Assembly (NCBI GenBank): GCA_002698785.1
Contig: PAAG01000020.1
Coordinates: 110,022-174,021 of the forward strand
Source: Verrucomicrobiales bacterium
GTDB taxonomy: Bacteria; Verrucomicrobiota; Verrucomicrobiia; Verrucomicrobiales; DEV007
Length of the DNA stretch: 64,000 bases
Direction: 5' to 3'
A program made the position numbers and the translations under genes. The notes beneath the pieces were generated by a model. It ran no database searches, was not told where the DNA came from, and saw only the letters and a list, made by a program, of their open reading frames with translations. Shown piece after piece: positions 35,524 to 44,203 of the stretch (position 1 is its first letter; each line of letters begins with the position of its first letter).

Positions 35524-38085
35524 ATGCCCCGAGACCGTTCGCTTCCTATTTTCGATCTGGAGATCGACCTTGCTGCCGCCCTAGTGGGCGAGAATGCTCG
35601 CATTGTTGTGGAAGCGCCGACCGGTTCCGGGAAATCGACACAGGTGCCCCAGTTTCTCGCCGACAGCGGTCAGTGCGACGGCGGGGAAATCTATGTGCTC
35701 CAGCCTCGCCGACTCGCGGCTCGTATGCTGGCCTCGCGTGTGGCGGAAGAGCGAGGTGTTCGACTCGGTGAAGAGGTCGGCTACCAGGTGCGATTTGATA
35801 ATGTAGTGTCGAAGAATACACGGATCCGATTTGTCACCGAGGGGATCCTGATCCGAAAGCTGATCGAGCAGCCCGATCTGCGGGATGTCGCTGCCGTGGT
35901 TCTGGATGAATTCCACGAACGCCATTTCTTTGGTGACATCAGTCTAGCTCGCTGTCTTGAAGTGCAGGAAATGCGGCGCCCCGACCTGAAGATCGTCGTG
36001 ATGTCGGCGACACTCGAGGCGGCTCCGCTGCGTGATTACCTGGGCGAGACATGCACGCATCTTGTCTCCGAGGGCCGCACTTTCCCCGTAGATGTCGTTT
36101 ATTCCCCGCCGCGAGAAAGGCACAAGGGCCAGCTGTGGGATCACGTCGGCCGAGCGATGCGCGATCATTTAAAAGAACATGGTATCCAGGGACATGCGCT
36201 CGTTTTTATGCCCGGGCGTTACGAGATTCAGAAGACGGTTTCGGCCCTGAAAAACGCATCATGGGCCAGTGGATTCGAGATTCACGAATTGTATGGCGAG
36301 CTTTCTCCCCAGAAACAGGACGCTGCAGTTGCTCGAAGTGATCGACCGAAGATCATCGTTGCGACGAACGTGGCCGAGACATCGATCACGATTGATGGCA
36401 TTCGGTTAGTCGTCGATTCCGGGTTGGAACGTCGCTCGTCTTTTGACCATCGACGCGGGATCACGACGCTCCATATTGAGAAAATCTCGCAGGCATCCAG
36501 CGATCAGCGGGCTGGCCGAGCAGGACGAACCGGCCCGGGAACCGCCATCCGTCTCTGGAGCGAACGGGAGCACGAACAGCGCGCCCTGGCCACCCCCGCC
36601 GAGATCCAGCGCATGGACCTGACTGAGGCCGTGCTCATCCTCGCGTCGAGCGGTGTGGAGAATGTCAGGGAGTTCCCTTGGTTTGAACGGCCCGATGGAC
36701 GAGGTCTCGACGAAGCGATCAGTCGGCTCAAAACACTCGGTGCTCTCGACAAAGACGAACGCCTCACTGAGTTGGGAAGAAAGATCAGCCAGCTGCCCGT
36801 TAATCCGAGATACGCCCGAATCGTCTACGAAGCAGGAAAAGCAGGGTGCCTCGACCTCGTTTCCTTGATCGCCGCCCTGCCCCAGGCACGCCCTCTTTTT
36901 CCGAATCGAAAGCGGCAGTCCGATCACCTGATGCCCGAGGATTTCGCGCAGGAGGGCGACCTTTCCGATTACCAACCTCTGCTCCGTGCCTGGAGCCAGA
37001 TGCAGCAAAACAATTTCCGGCGGGACCTCGGTGAGCGACTCGGTATTCATGCGATGGCATCGGCTGATGTCGGGCGCATCGCCAATCAGCTTTCGCGCAT
37101 TGCGTCCCGCTGGTTTGAGAGCCCTAACAGCGATCCCAATCCCACCTCGGCCACCCTCGCGCGGGTGCTACTGACAGGATTCTCCGATCGCCTTGCGTTA
37201 CGAAACAGTGCGTCCACCCTTTCCTGCTCCGTAATCGGTGGGCGACGTGGGCAGTTAGAAAAAGACAGCGTCGCAGCGGCCAAGAACGCCCACCTTTTCC
37301 TCGCCGGCGAGATGATCGAAGTCGAGGGCAAAGACGTGAACGTGAAGCTCTCGCACTGCACCCTCATCGATGAGGAATGGGTGCGTGAAGCCTTTCCCGA
37401 CGACTTCATTGATCGCGACGGTGCCGTCTACGACGAGAAAGCCCGCAAAGTCGAGGCCAGAAAAGAACGACGTTTTCGCGATCTCATTCTCGAGACAAAG
37501 CCCAGTGGCGAGGTGCCTCTGGAGGAAGCCGCTACTTTACTTGCCGAACGCGTAATCACCGGAGAGCTGAACCTGAAGGCGTGGGATGACAAAGTGTCCG
37601 CCTACTTTTCCCGGATCAGCCTGATCGCCGAGAGCTGCCCCGAGTATGACATTTCCCCCATCGACGAAGAGTCGAAGCTCCTGATGCTTGCCCAGATCTG
37701 TCACGGCGCGACCAGCTACAAGCAGATCAAAGATCGGCCCGTGTGGAACGTCATCCACGACTGGCTGCCTGCGCACCAGGTTGGGCTGATCGATCACCTC
37801 GCGCCCGAACGCATCAAACTATCGAACGGACGCGAAGCCAAGGTGCATTACGCAGAAGGAGAAAAGCCGAAGATCTCTGTGCTCATACAGCACATCTTCG
37901 GGCTCGAAGATTCTCCCACCATCTGCGAAGGCAAAGTCCCCGTGGTCATCGAAATCCTCGCACCGAACCATCGTCCTGTGCAGGTCACCGAAAACCTCGC
38001 CGGATTCTGGACCGGCAGCTACCCAGCGGTGCGATCGCAATTGCGAGGTAGATATCCCAAGCACGACTGGCCGGAGTTTGGGTAG
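35524..38085 (+). CDS. hrpB: ATP-dependent helicase HrpB
   Basis: DEAH-box helicase of the HrpB group, 853 residues, about normal length. Walker A PTGSGKST (residues 34-39 cover GSGKST), Walker B DEFHER at 128-133 in place of DEAH, motif III MSATLEAAP, and the C-terminal RecA domain with IIVATNVAETSITIDGI and SSDQRAGRAGRTGPG. The C-terminal third has the HrpB-specific part ending GSYPAVRSQLRGRYPKHDWP. RNA substrate and biological role are not well known for this group. Starts at ATG 35524, 56 bases after the lipoprotein. Confidence 0.95.
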   Translation: MPRDRSLPIFDLEIDLAAALVGENARIVVEAPTGSGKSTQVPQFLADSGQCDGGEIYVLQPRRLAARMLASRVAEERGVRLGEEVGYQVRFDNVVSKNTRIRFVTEGILIRKLIEQPDLRDVAAVVLDEFHERHFFGDISLARCLEVQEMRRPDLKIVVMSATLEAAPLRDYLGETCTHLVSEGRTFPVDVVYSPPRERHKGQLWDHVGRAMRDHLKEHGIQGHALVFMPGRYEIQKTVSALKNASWASGFEIHELYGELSPQKQDAAVARSDRPKIIVATNVAETSITIDGIRLVVDSGLERRSSFDHRRGITTLHIEKISQASSDQRAGRAGRTGPGTAIRLWSEREHEQRALATPAEIQRMDLTEAVLILASSGVENVREFPWFERPDGRGLDEAISRLKTLGALDKDERLTELGRKISQLPVNPRYARIVYEAGKAGCLDLVSLIAALPQARPLFPNRKRQSDHLMPEDFAQEGDLSDYQPLLRAWSQMQQNNFRRDLGERLGIHAMASADVGRIANQLSRIASRWFESPNSDPNPTSATLARVLLTGFSDRLALRNSASTLSCSVIGGRRGQLEKDSVAAAKNAHLFLAGEMIEVEGKDVNVKLSHCTLIDEEWVREAFPDDFIDRDGAVYDEKARKVEARKERRFRDLILETKPSGEVPLEEAATLLAERVITGELNLKAWDDKVSAYFSRISLIAESCPEYDISPIDEESKLLMLAQICHGATSYKQIKDRPVWNVIHDWLPAHQVGLIDHLAPERIKLSNGREAKVHYAEGEKPKISVLIQHIFGLEDSPTICEGKVPVVIEILAPNHRPVQVTENLAGFWTGSYPAVRSQLRGRYPKHDWPEFG

Positions 38086-38232
38086 GGGCATAGAAAATCT
38101 TCCTTTTGCCCACAGGGCTGCAATGCTACATAGCCAAGTCGAGCGGACCGTGGCGTTCTTGCGATCGCTGATGCAGTGACACCGATGGCCCAGATAAGTG
38201 CCGCTTTCTGAGCTGTAGGCGCCCCCCAGCAC

Positions 38233-39049
38233 TCACCCAAGACGACGCAGGCGGATCTTGAGCTTCCGCTTCTCTCGGCGCAGTTTCCTGAGTTCTTTGC
38301 GATCCTTCTTCGCTCGTGCGCGCTTTATCTTTCGGGTGACCTTTTTCAGTTCCCGTTTTAGCGATGCCCGCTCTAACGCAAGTTCGGCAGCTATCGCAGG
38401 ATCGTCAATGATCGTGAGCCATGGACCGGGATCGGTGAGCCCGCTGGACACACTGGCCGTTGCATACGCATACAAGGCGAACGTAGCGAAATCGACATCG
38501 TAGGAGTTGCTGAATGGCTCAGGAATCAGGATCCGCATCTCGATCGATTTGAAATGTAGTTTACCAGAAAAATTGGCATAGGAGCGTAACGAGATCAGAC
38601 TCCCACTACTGTATAGCGAAACGTCGGGGATGAACGAAGGCTTCACCCCTACCAGATCCTCGAATACAACCCCTATTGTCGGCATCAGCGTAATACCCGA
38701 TCCCGAAGTTCCCCCGAAGCAATCGAATCCGAGTGAGCTATTGGCAAACCCCTCGGGTGGATCTACCTGAATCACTTTTCCCTCCGGAACAGTGAAGCGC
38801 ACGATCACAGTCTCTTCGCCGAGCACACTAAAATCGAAGTCAAACCTCGGTTCAATCGATGGATCCACTTCGAGACGGCTCGTCACCCCGATGATTCCGC
38901 CCACGGGTCCACTCCCATCATCGAAAGACGTCACCTCCTGTGAGAGTTCTCCCTCCAGCAATAGATCCCAAAAAACCCGGCCCTGTCAGAACAGCCGAAC
39001 ATCCTACCGCAGCTCCCCATGCAGACATTGCCCGAAGTGCGGAAATCAT
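38233..39049 (-). pseudogene. Secreted protein gene, probably frameshifted near its 5' end
   Basis: The main frame runs 38988 down to 38233 and reads FWDLLLEGELSQEVTSFDDG, then a beta-rich extracellular-looking body (VPEGKVIQVDPPEGF, SGSGITLMPT) and a very basic coiled C-terminus (RALSLKRELKK-type, then RKLRREKRKLKIRLRRLG). It has only a TTG start at 38961 and no signal peptide, with a stop just upstream. In the +1-shifted frame directly upstream, from ATG 39049, is MISALRAMSAWGAAVGCSAV, a plausible signal peptide. The two frames meet at a run GGGCCGGGTTTTTTGGG, a typical slip site. A one-base indel, real or from sequencing, would join them. Confidence 0.5.
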
Positions 39050-39122
39050 TGATTCCCAACTACCCGACACCGTGTTTTTCTTAGATAAGCGGAACATATC
39101 GAATAAGAAACGTCACATTTTA

Positions 39123-39128
39123 TATAAT
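39123..39128 (+). promoter_or_regulatory. Possible -10 element ahead of the 165-residue protein
   Basis: TATAAT occurs in an A+T-rich stretch 74 bases before the ATG at 39202, unlike the surrounding G+C-richer sequence. No good -35 hexamer lies 16-18 bases upstream, so this is tentative. Confidence 0.25.
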
Positions 39129-39201
39129 TTCAATAGTTTACTAGATTCTCGTTTCTCCTTGTCGAAACGGTGGTTTTCGGGTGTTCTTTACGTATCGGCT
39201 C

Positions 39202-39699
39202 ATGAAAAACCCATGGACATGGATCGCAGCGACCTTCGGGCTTCTCCTGGCCGCACTGCTGACCATTGCCTTCTATCCCGGCGACCTGGAGGGCATCTGG
39301 CACAACGAGTTGTATGCAAGCTGCATGTGCGATTCCCGGAATTTTCTGCTCTTTGAAGACGGGAGCATCTCTTTCTATTCCGACACGCACCACAGCGATT
39401 TCGATATCGGCACCTATCAAAAACGGGAGGATGGCCTCTACGATGTCGTTCTCTTCACCAAAGGCACCTCGCCCTACAAATGGACCGTGCGTCCCCATCG
39501 CTTCTGGTGGATGCCTCCGGCCGACCCTACGATGCCACCTCATCACCAGAGCTTGATGCGCGCGTTTTACCGTCCTCGCGACAGTGCGATCGACCGCACG
39601 ATTATCGCCACCGCTCCCCGGCGCGATGCCCTGATTCGATACGAAGAGCAAAAGCGGCAGAAAGCGAGGGAAGCAGCAAAGCTCTCCACAAGGAAGTAG
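39202..39699 (+). CDS. Single-pass membrane hypothetical protein, 165 residues
   Basis: From ATG 39202 (MKNPWTWIAATFGLLLAALLTIAFYPG...), one N-terminal membrane helix; a GTG seven codons upstream is possible. The outer part reads GDLEGIWHNELYASCMCDSR, then FLLFEDGSISFYSDTHHSDF, a small beta-sheet pattern that looks like a lipocalin-type 'GxW' protein reporting a state, and ends in a basic helix KRQKAREAAKLSTRK. No catalytic motif. Function unknown. It lies just before the REPIN-like repeat that marks the start of the accessory region. Confidence 0.7.
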   Translation: MKNPWTWIAATFGLLLAALLTIAFYPGDLEGIWHNELYASCMCDSRNFLLFEDGSISFYSDTHHSDFDIGTYQKREDGLYDVVLFTKGTSPYKWTVRPHRFWWMPPADPTMPPHHQSLMRAFYRPRDSAIDRTIIATAPRRDALIRYEEQKRQKAREAAKLSTRK

Positions 39700-39719
39700 A
39701 ACAATGACCAGCCGTCCAT

Positions 39720-39817
39720 CGTAGAACGGACATCCCAGTCCGTTTTCTCGCATGTCGAGGGCTTCTCCCGGTCGAACGCAGGGCTTCCGCTAAACGGACT
39801 AGGAAGTCCGTTCTACG
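39720..39817. repeat. REPIN-like pair of inverted palindromic repeats
   Basis: A 26-base arm at 39720-39745 (CGTAGAACGGAC ... GTCCGTTT) reappears inverted at 39792-39817 with two mismatches. Each arm is itself a hairpin: ACGGAC-6-GTCCGT on the left and ACGGACT-AGGA-AGTCCGT on the right. Two REP hairpins in inverted orientation about 46 bases apart is the architecture of REPIN elements, which are dispersed by RAYT-type transposases. No such transposase is in the window, and I did not see a second copy here. Intergenic, between the 165-residue protein and the primase. Confidence 0.65.
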
Positions 39818-39914
39818 TTTCTTTTCTTCTGCGAAGGGCTGGAAAGCCGTTCTTCCTTGAGGCGTCCGCACCTCCCCATTCTACCTCCCAACTACCAGAT
39901 TCCAGCTTCCCTTT

Positions 39915-39949
39915 TTGGTTAGGTATATCATACCATGCTATTTTGTCCT
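39915..39949 (+). promoter_or_regulatory. Possible promoter with embedded operator ahead of the primase-DUF3987 operon
   Basis: TTGGTT at 39915-39920 and TATTTT at 39939-39944 have an 18-base spacer, a passable sigma-70 pair. Between them lies GGTATATCATACC (39922-39934), a 5-base inverted repeat with a three-base centre, where a repressor would block polymerase. The ATG of the primase is 58 bases farther on. Confidence 0.35.
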
Positions 39950-40001
39950 ATACAAATCCGTTTCGGGCCCCTATAGTGCCCTTGTTAGTCATTCAACCAC
40001 T

Positions 40002-41015
40002 ATGACGATCACTGAAGCCAAAGCCCGCCTCCCCCTTCCTGAGCTTGCGCGGCGACTGGGACTCCCCGGTCCCATTCCTGACCGCGACGGCAAAGCCTTC
40101 ACCTGCTGGTGGCCCGACCGCCACAACAACGGTGACCGCCATCCCTCGATGAGCTTTTGCTACCAGCTCACCGGCTACAAATGCCACGCCTGCGGCATGA
40201 AGGGCGACGGCATCACCCTGCTCCAGCATTCCCTCGGCCTGTCCCAGCAGGAGGCGACCACTCGGTTTGTAACGATGGCGGGCGGACAGCCCCTTTCTCC
40301 TCCTGACACAGCCCCCAGGGAGAAAAAGAAGAAGCTCCACCTCCCCACCGACCTGCGCCGGGGAAACGTCGACGACTGGCAGGCCGTGGCAGACATTCGC
40401 CACCTCGACGTCATTGCCGTCGACCTCGCGGTGGAGATGGGAGTGCTGCGCTTCGGGACTGTGCACGGATTTCCCTGCTGGATCGTGATCGACGAGAGCC
40501 GTCGTGTCGCCGAGGCCCGCCGCATGGATGGGCAACCCTTTCCCCAGACCGATCGCCTGCCCCAGCGCAAGGCCCACACCCTCTACGGCAGCGACAAGAG
40601 CTGGCCCGTCGGCCTACGTCCGCTCCATACAAAGCCACATCTCTTCAAAAAGATCATGCTCGTCGAGGGCGGCCCCGATCTCCTCGCCGCCTACCACTTT
40701 CTCTGCGTTACCCAGGCAATGGATGCGCTCCCCGTGGCCATGTTAGGGCGAGAGTGCCACCACATCCACCCCGAGGCGCTGCGCTTCTTCTCGGGCCGAA
40801 ACGTGAGGATCTATCCCCATGCCGATACCGATGGTGGCGGCATCGAGGCCGCGAAACGGTGGGCCGGGGAAATCGAAGCTGCCGGGGCACGCTCCATCAC
40901 CGCTTTCAACTTCAGCGGACTCACCCGCGAGGACGGCCACCCTGTCACCGACCTCAACGACTGCACTTTAATAAAAAATACACACAAAAACGAAATGAAG
41001 AACCTAGTGATATGA
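40002..41015 (+). CDS. Phage/plasmid-type primase with CHC2 zinc finger and Toprim domain
   Basis: 337 residues from ATG 40002; the frame is open upstream but that part carries the promoter-like sequence. The N-terminus is a CHC2-type zinc finger: Cys35, His41 (or His47), Cys61 and Cys64 (CWWPDRHNNGDRHPSMSF, YKCHACGMKGDG). The Toprim catalytic part has MLVEGGPDLLAA (Glu at 222) and HADTDGGG near 273-280. It should synthesise RNA or DNA primers for a small replicon. The last codons overlap the DUF3987 gene by four bases. It belongs to the accessory block, not to the host dnaG. Confidence 0.85.
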   Translation: MTITEAKARLPLPELARRLGLPGPIPDRDGKAFTCWWPDRHNNGDRHPSMSFCYQLTGYKCHACGMKGDGITLLQHSLGLSQQEATTRFVTMAGGQPLSPPDTAPREKKKKLHLPTDLRRGNVDDWQAVADIRHLDVIAVDLAVEMGVLRFGTVHGFPCWIVIDESRRVAEARRMDGQPFPQTDRLPQRKAHTLYGSDKSWPVGLRPLHTKPHLFKKIMLVEGGPDLLAAYHFLCVTQAMDALPVAMLGRECHHIHPEALRFFSGRNVRIYPHADTDGGGIEAAKRWAGEIEAAGARSITAFNFSGLTREDGHPVTDLNDCTLIKNTHKNEMKNLVI

Positions 41016-42580
41016 ATCAAGACTCAAGACTGATCACCTACTTCGAGGCGGTGGAAACACCGGAAATTCCCGAAACCCAACCTGCGAAACCTGCGAAAAC
41101 CCCATTTTGTAGTAATAACGCAGGTTTCGCAGGTTTCGCAGGCGGGGGTCACGACGAAAACGAAACCGCATCGCCGCCGTTTCCCACCGACGCATTCCCC
41201 TCCGACGTCGCCCATTACATCCGCGAAGTTGCCCGTGTCGCGATGATCCCGGAGTCACTCTCGGGTAGTGCTGTGTTAGGCACCTTGTCCGGAGCCATCG
41301 GCTCCGGCGTGGAACTGACCAACTATCGGGGCGACCTGCGGGGAAATCTCTCCATACTCGCCATTGCCCGCAGCGGCACGGGAAAAGACCTCGCCACAAA
41401 CCTGACCGCCTTTCCCCTCTTCGATCTCGAGCGGGAGCGCTACGACCTGTGGCGCACCGAGACGAAGCCCCTGCTCCTCGGCGATCTCCGTCGTGTCGAG
41501 AAACGCCTGCGGGATGCCGAGAAAAAGACGCCCAGCGCACCCCAGTCCGAAGCCGATCACCGAGAGACCCTCCATGCCCTGGAGCGGGAGAAAGCCGACC
41601 TCGAAAAACGACTCGGCACCGAGCCCGAAGTCGTCACCTCCAACGTCACCCGTGAGATGCTCGGGGAGATCCTCGCAAATCAACCCGGCGAGGCCATCCT
41701 TTCCATCTCCTCAGAGGCCCGAGGCATCATCGACGTCGTCAGCGGAAAATACAGCAGCAAAGGCGGTGATGAGGATATCTACTGCACCGGCTTTTCCGGC
41801 ACCTATTCGAAGGTCAGTCGACGATCGAGCACTACTTATCATCTGAAGCGGCCCTGCCTCTCCGTCCTCTGGATGCTGCAGCCTGACTGCTTCGAGGGCA
41901 TGATGCGAGACGAGAAGAAAGTCGAGAGTGGTCTCCTGCCTCGCTTTCTCGCCTTCGATACCAAGGCTCGCCCCGAGCTCGTTCCCGAAGACCTGCCCAC
42001 CCTCTCCAACGAACTGCGTGAGAGCTGGCGCGAGAGCATCGTCACCTTGGTCGAACACTACCGCGACCGGGGAGACGAGCCCGTCTTTCTCCCCGTCGAG
42101 CACAGCGCCTCCGAGATCCTGCGGCAATACGACAACGATATCCGTGCCCGGAGAAGTGAGACCGGCGACCTCAGCGACGTCGATCCCTTTGCCGCCCGTT
42201 GGCCCGAGATCGCCTGGCGCATTGCCCTCGTCCTGCACGTGGCCGAGCACAGCAGCCGGGCCACCTACTACCCCCTATCCGACCACACCGCCCGCAGCGC
42301 CGTGGCATTGATGGACTGGTATGCCGGCGAGACGCTCCAGCTACTCGCCAGCAAACGGAACCAGGCAAAGAGAGAGCGAGAAGACCGCCTCCTCACCATC
42401 CTGACAGAATCCCCTGACGGCACCCAGAGTCTGCGGGATCTCGATCGGAGAAACGGCTTTTCATCCGCAGAAGTCCACGCCATCGCAAATCGCAGTCCGC
42501 GAGTCGAAGTGTATGACAAGAACGCCAACGGCCCCGGTCGAATCTCCCTCATCGCCCGAATCGTTCCCCAGATGAAATAG
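41012..42580 (+). CDS. DUF3987 P-loop protein (YfjI-like), partner of the primase
   Basis: 522 residues from ATG 41012, which overlaps the primase stop as ATGA; a longer open frame upstream runs antiphase inside the primase and is rejected. DUF3987 proteins are P-loop ATPases found with primases in satellites, plasmids and prophage remnants. Walker A-like SGTGKD at 121-126; later ISSEARGIIDVVSGKYSS and PCLSVLWMLQPDCFEGMM. An acidic/basic coiled segment (about 145-200) follows the P-loop. Residues 21-44 (PAKPAK...AGFAGFAG) are encoded by a 70-bp repeat element, copy A. Probably a replicative helicase-like factor. Confidence 0.85.
   Translation: MNQDSRLITYFEAVETPEIPETQPAKPAKTPFCSNNAGFAGFAGGGHDENETASPPFPTDAFPSDVAHYIREVARVAMIPESLSGSAVLGTLSGAIGSGVELTNYRGDLRGNLSILAIARSGTGKDLATNLTAFPLFDLERERYDLWRTETKPLLLGDLRRVEKRLRDAEKKTPSAPQSEADHRETLHALEREKADLEKRLGTEPEVVTSNVTREMLGEILANQPGEAILSISSEARGIIDVVSGKYSSKGGDEDIYCTGFSGTYSKVSRRSSTTYHLKRPCLSVLWMLQPDCFEGMMRDEKKVESGLLPRFLAFDTKARPELVPEDLPTLSNELRESWRESIVTLVEHYRDRGDEPVFLPVEHSASEILRQYDNDIRARRSETGDLSDVDPFAARWPEIAWRIALVLHVAEHSSRATYYPLSDHTARSAVALMDWYAGETLQLLASKRNQAKREREDRLLTILTESPDGTQSLRDLDRRNGFSSAEVHAIANRSPRVEVYDKNANGPGRISLIARIVPQMK
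41073..41142 (+). repeat. 70-bp CCTGCGAAA/TTTCGCAGG element, copy A
   Basis: Inside the DUF3987 coding sequence. Two CCTGCGAAA units (41081-41089, 41090-41098) face two TTTCGCAGG units (41125-41133, 41134-41142), giving an 18-bp perfect inverted repeat around a 26-base loop with CCATTTTG in it. It could form a strong hairpin in single-stranded DNA or in the mRNA. The other copy lies inverted at 42602-42671 and matches at 58 of 70 positions without gaps. Confidence 0.85.
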
Positions 42581-42601
42581 CGAAATTCACGCAGCCCCCT
42601 G

Positions 42602-42671
42602 CCTGCGTTTCCTGCGATTCCTGCGTTTTTACCCCAAAATGGGCGAATCGCAGGTTTCGCAGGTTGGGTTT
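42602..42671 (-). repeat. 70-bp CCTGCGAAA/TTTCGCAGG element, copy B (inverted)
   Basis: Begins 21 bases after the DUF3987 stop. Read on the minus strand it aligns ungapped with copy A, 58 of 70 identical, including the first 24 bases and the CCATTTTG core. The inner pair differs from A in two positions on each arm that compensate each other (AA/TT in A, TT/AA in B), so the hairpin is conserved while its sequence changed; the outermost pair of B has three mismatches. Confidence 0.85.
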
Positions 42672-42698
42672 TGGGGGGGCGGCTACTGAGTTTCAGGG

Positions 42699-43184
42699 TT
42701 ATCCTTCCTCCACACTTTCATCATAGATCCGAGTGTAGTCTTCAAATTCTGTTCCCTTGAGATCCTCCTTTATCACTTCCTTCGCGAGATCAAAATCTAC
42801 TACAAAGCAACAAACTTCCATTGTACCGCTGCCAATGCTCCCTCCGTCACAATTTCCAAGCCCCGTCCATCCCAGTGTCTCATCCATTCTGGATTGCAGT
42901 TGATACCGTTTCTCCAAGTCTTCAGGAGTTCCAAAACCGTTAACGCTATATTCAATTAAGAGAATTGAGTGGTCTTCCCATTCGACTTGCGAATATCCCT
43001 CAGCGATTCGCAGGTCTATCTCTGCCTGTATTTTCTTTTCAGCAGGCGACCCAAAAGAGGACTTTATTTCTTTAGACTCGCCCCTTGTCCCCAGAACTCC
43101 CCAATGGATGGTGTGAATGCCTTTGTTCTCCCAAGTCTCCCAATAAAAATTGGTGTCCTCTCCAAGCAAGTAAAGTTTCAACAT
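42699..43184 (-). CDS. WGR-like domain protein, 161 residues
   Basis: From ATG 43184; a GTG seven codons upstream is also open. The N-terminal ~65 residues resemble a WGR domain: MLKLYLLGEDTNFYWETWEN, then HWGVLGTRGESKE, SFGSPAEKKIQAEIDLRIAE and GYSQVE, the usual place of WGRIG ... eA...f...K..kGY. The C-terminal half (TPEDLEKRYQLQSRMDETLG, GSGTMEVCCFVVDF) has no match I recognise. WGR domains bind DNA ends or act in nucleic-acid sensing. The gene is convergent with the primase-DUF3987 pair. Role unknown; possible accessory defence or immunity gene. Confidence 0.55.
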   Translation of the reverse strand: MLKLYLLGEDTNFYWETWENKGIHTIHWGVLGTRGESKEIKSSFGSPAEKKIQAEIDLRIAEGYSQVEWEDHSILLIEYSVNGFGTPEDLEKRYQLQSRMDETLGWTGLGNCDGGSIGSGTMEVCCFVVDFDLAKEVIKEDLKGTEFEDYTRIYDESVEEG

Positions 43185-43421
43185 ATTGAGAAAGAACTCT
43201 CCCACTGAGATTACGTCAATTCGGGATTCAACAGCATTTCACAATATGAAAATCGAAAAACGACACAGTTCCTCCCCAGCAAACGCGATTGCTCCTTTTA
43301 TGCTGATAGATCAGAATGTTCTATATTATCCGACAGATGTAGCTATTTGATGCAAATTTGCTCCCGAACCACCCCAATCACACGACTTGCCCAACCCCAA
43401 AAACTCGCTACTATCGCGATC

Positions 43422-44051
43422 ATGGAACCACGGAAGCATCATCCGTCTTCGTCCCGCACCGACCGCGCGTCGGGTAGCAGGGCCGCCTGTACCATCTGGC
43501 TCGCGCTGGCTTCGCTGTTGCCGGTGTCCAGCCTGCTGACGAGCTGCGCGACGGGTTATTACGCCGAGAACGGGGCGCGGGGAGGTCACGAATATCGCCG
43601 TGTCGATACCAATACCTTCCAGGTGACCTTCAACGGAAACGCAGTCACCTCGTCCAAGCGGGCCAAGGACTTCGCCCTGCTCCGTGCGGCTGATCTGTGC
43701 CTCGAACACGATTTCGAGTCGTTCATCATTCAGCAGCAGGTCTCCCACGTGGATACCCAGACCTACCAGACGGGAAGCTACTCGACGACAAACGCCTCCT
43801 ACTACGGCAATGCCAATGGAGGCACCCTCTACGGAACCACCACCACGACTCCGAAGACGAGGACGGTATCCAAACCCTCCGCCGGCATCGAGATCTACTG
43901 TTTCAACGGCGATCCTCCACCCCATTCCGGAAAGACCTACCAGGCCGCCGAAGTGAGAGAACAGATCCGCGCCGAATACGAGATGGAAGAAAAGCCCAAC
44001 GGCAAAACCAAAGCCAAGCTCAAACCGAATGAGCTGCTGCAGTATTTGTAG
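43422..44051 (+). CDS. Lipoprotein of the CC0125/CC1285 type
   Basis: 209 residues from ATG 43422. A long basic leader (MEPRKHHPSSSRTDRASG) precedes the signal segment TIWLALASLLPVSSLLTSC with lipobox LTSC, so Cys is the likely lipidated residue. The mature part reads ATGYYAENGARGGHEYRRVD then NTFQVTFNGNAVTSS and LLRAADLCLEHDF, matching my memory of the CC0125/CC1285 lipoprotein family. A Thr/Ser/Gly-rich low-complexity block follows (residues about 120-150). Function unknown. Upstream 43206-43421 I see no gene, only A+T-richer sequence. Confidence 0.75.
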   Translation: MEPRKHHPSSSRTDRASGSRAACTIWLALASLLPVSSLLTSCATGYYAENGARGGHEYRRVDTNTFQVTFNGNAVTSSKRAKDFALLRAADLCLEHDFESFIIQQQVSHVDTQTYQTGSYSTTNASYYGNANGGTLYGTTTTTPKTRTVSKPSAGIEIYCFNGDPPPHSGKTYQAAEVREQIRAEYEMEEKPNGKTKAKLKPNELLQYL

Positions 44052-44203
44052 GGGGTGTTGGGGCGGTGTGAGATACGCAACGACTGGCAAACACACCATT
44101 TGCTAATCCTGCCATTCGCACCTATGTGATTGCTATTCAGGAGGGTAAGCGGAAATTCTTACTAAATTATAAAACGGTGAATTATGCGAGAATCGCTTAC
44201 TTC

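Noticed and set aside
39915..40001. Longer primase starting at 39915
   Set aside because: The extra residues are not part of a CHC2 domain and the DNA there looks like a promoter with operator.
40754..41011. Longer DUF3987 protein starting inside the primase gene
   Set aside because: That part is an antiphase shadow of the primase; its residues are basic and low-complexity and the ATGA-overlap start at 41012 fits.
41073..42671. CRISPR array or iteron set from the CCTGCGAAA/TTTCGCAGG units
   Set aside because: There are only two to three units on each arm without unique spacers, arranged as inverted repeats; kept as a structured repeat element.
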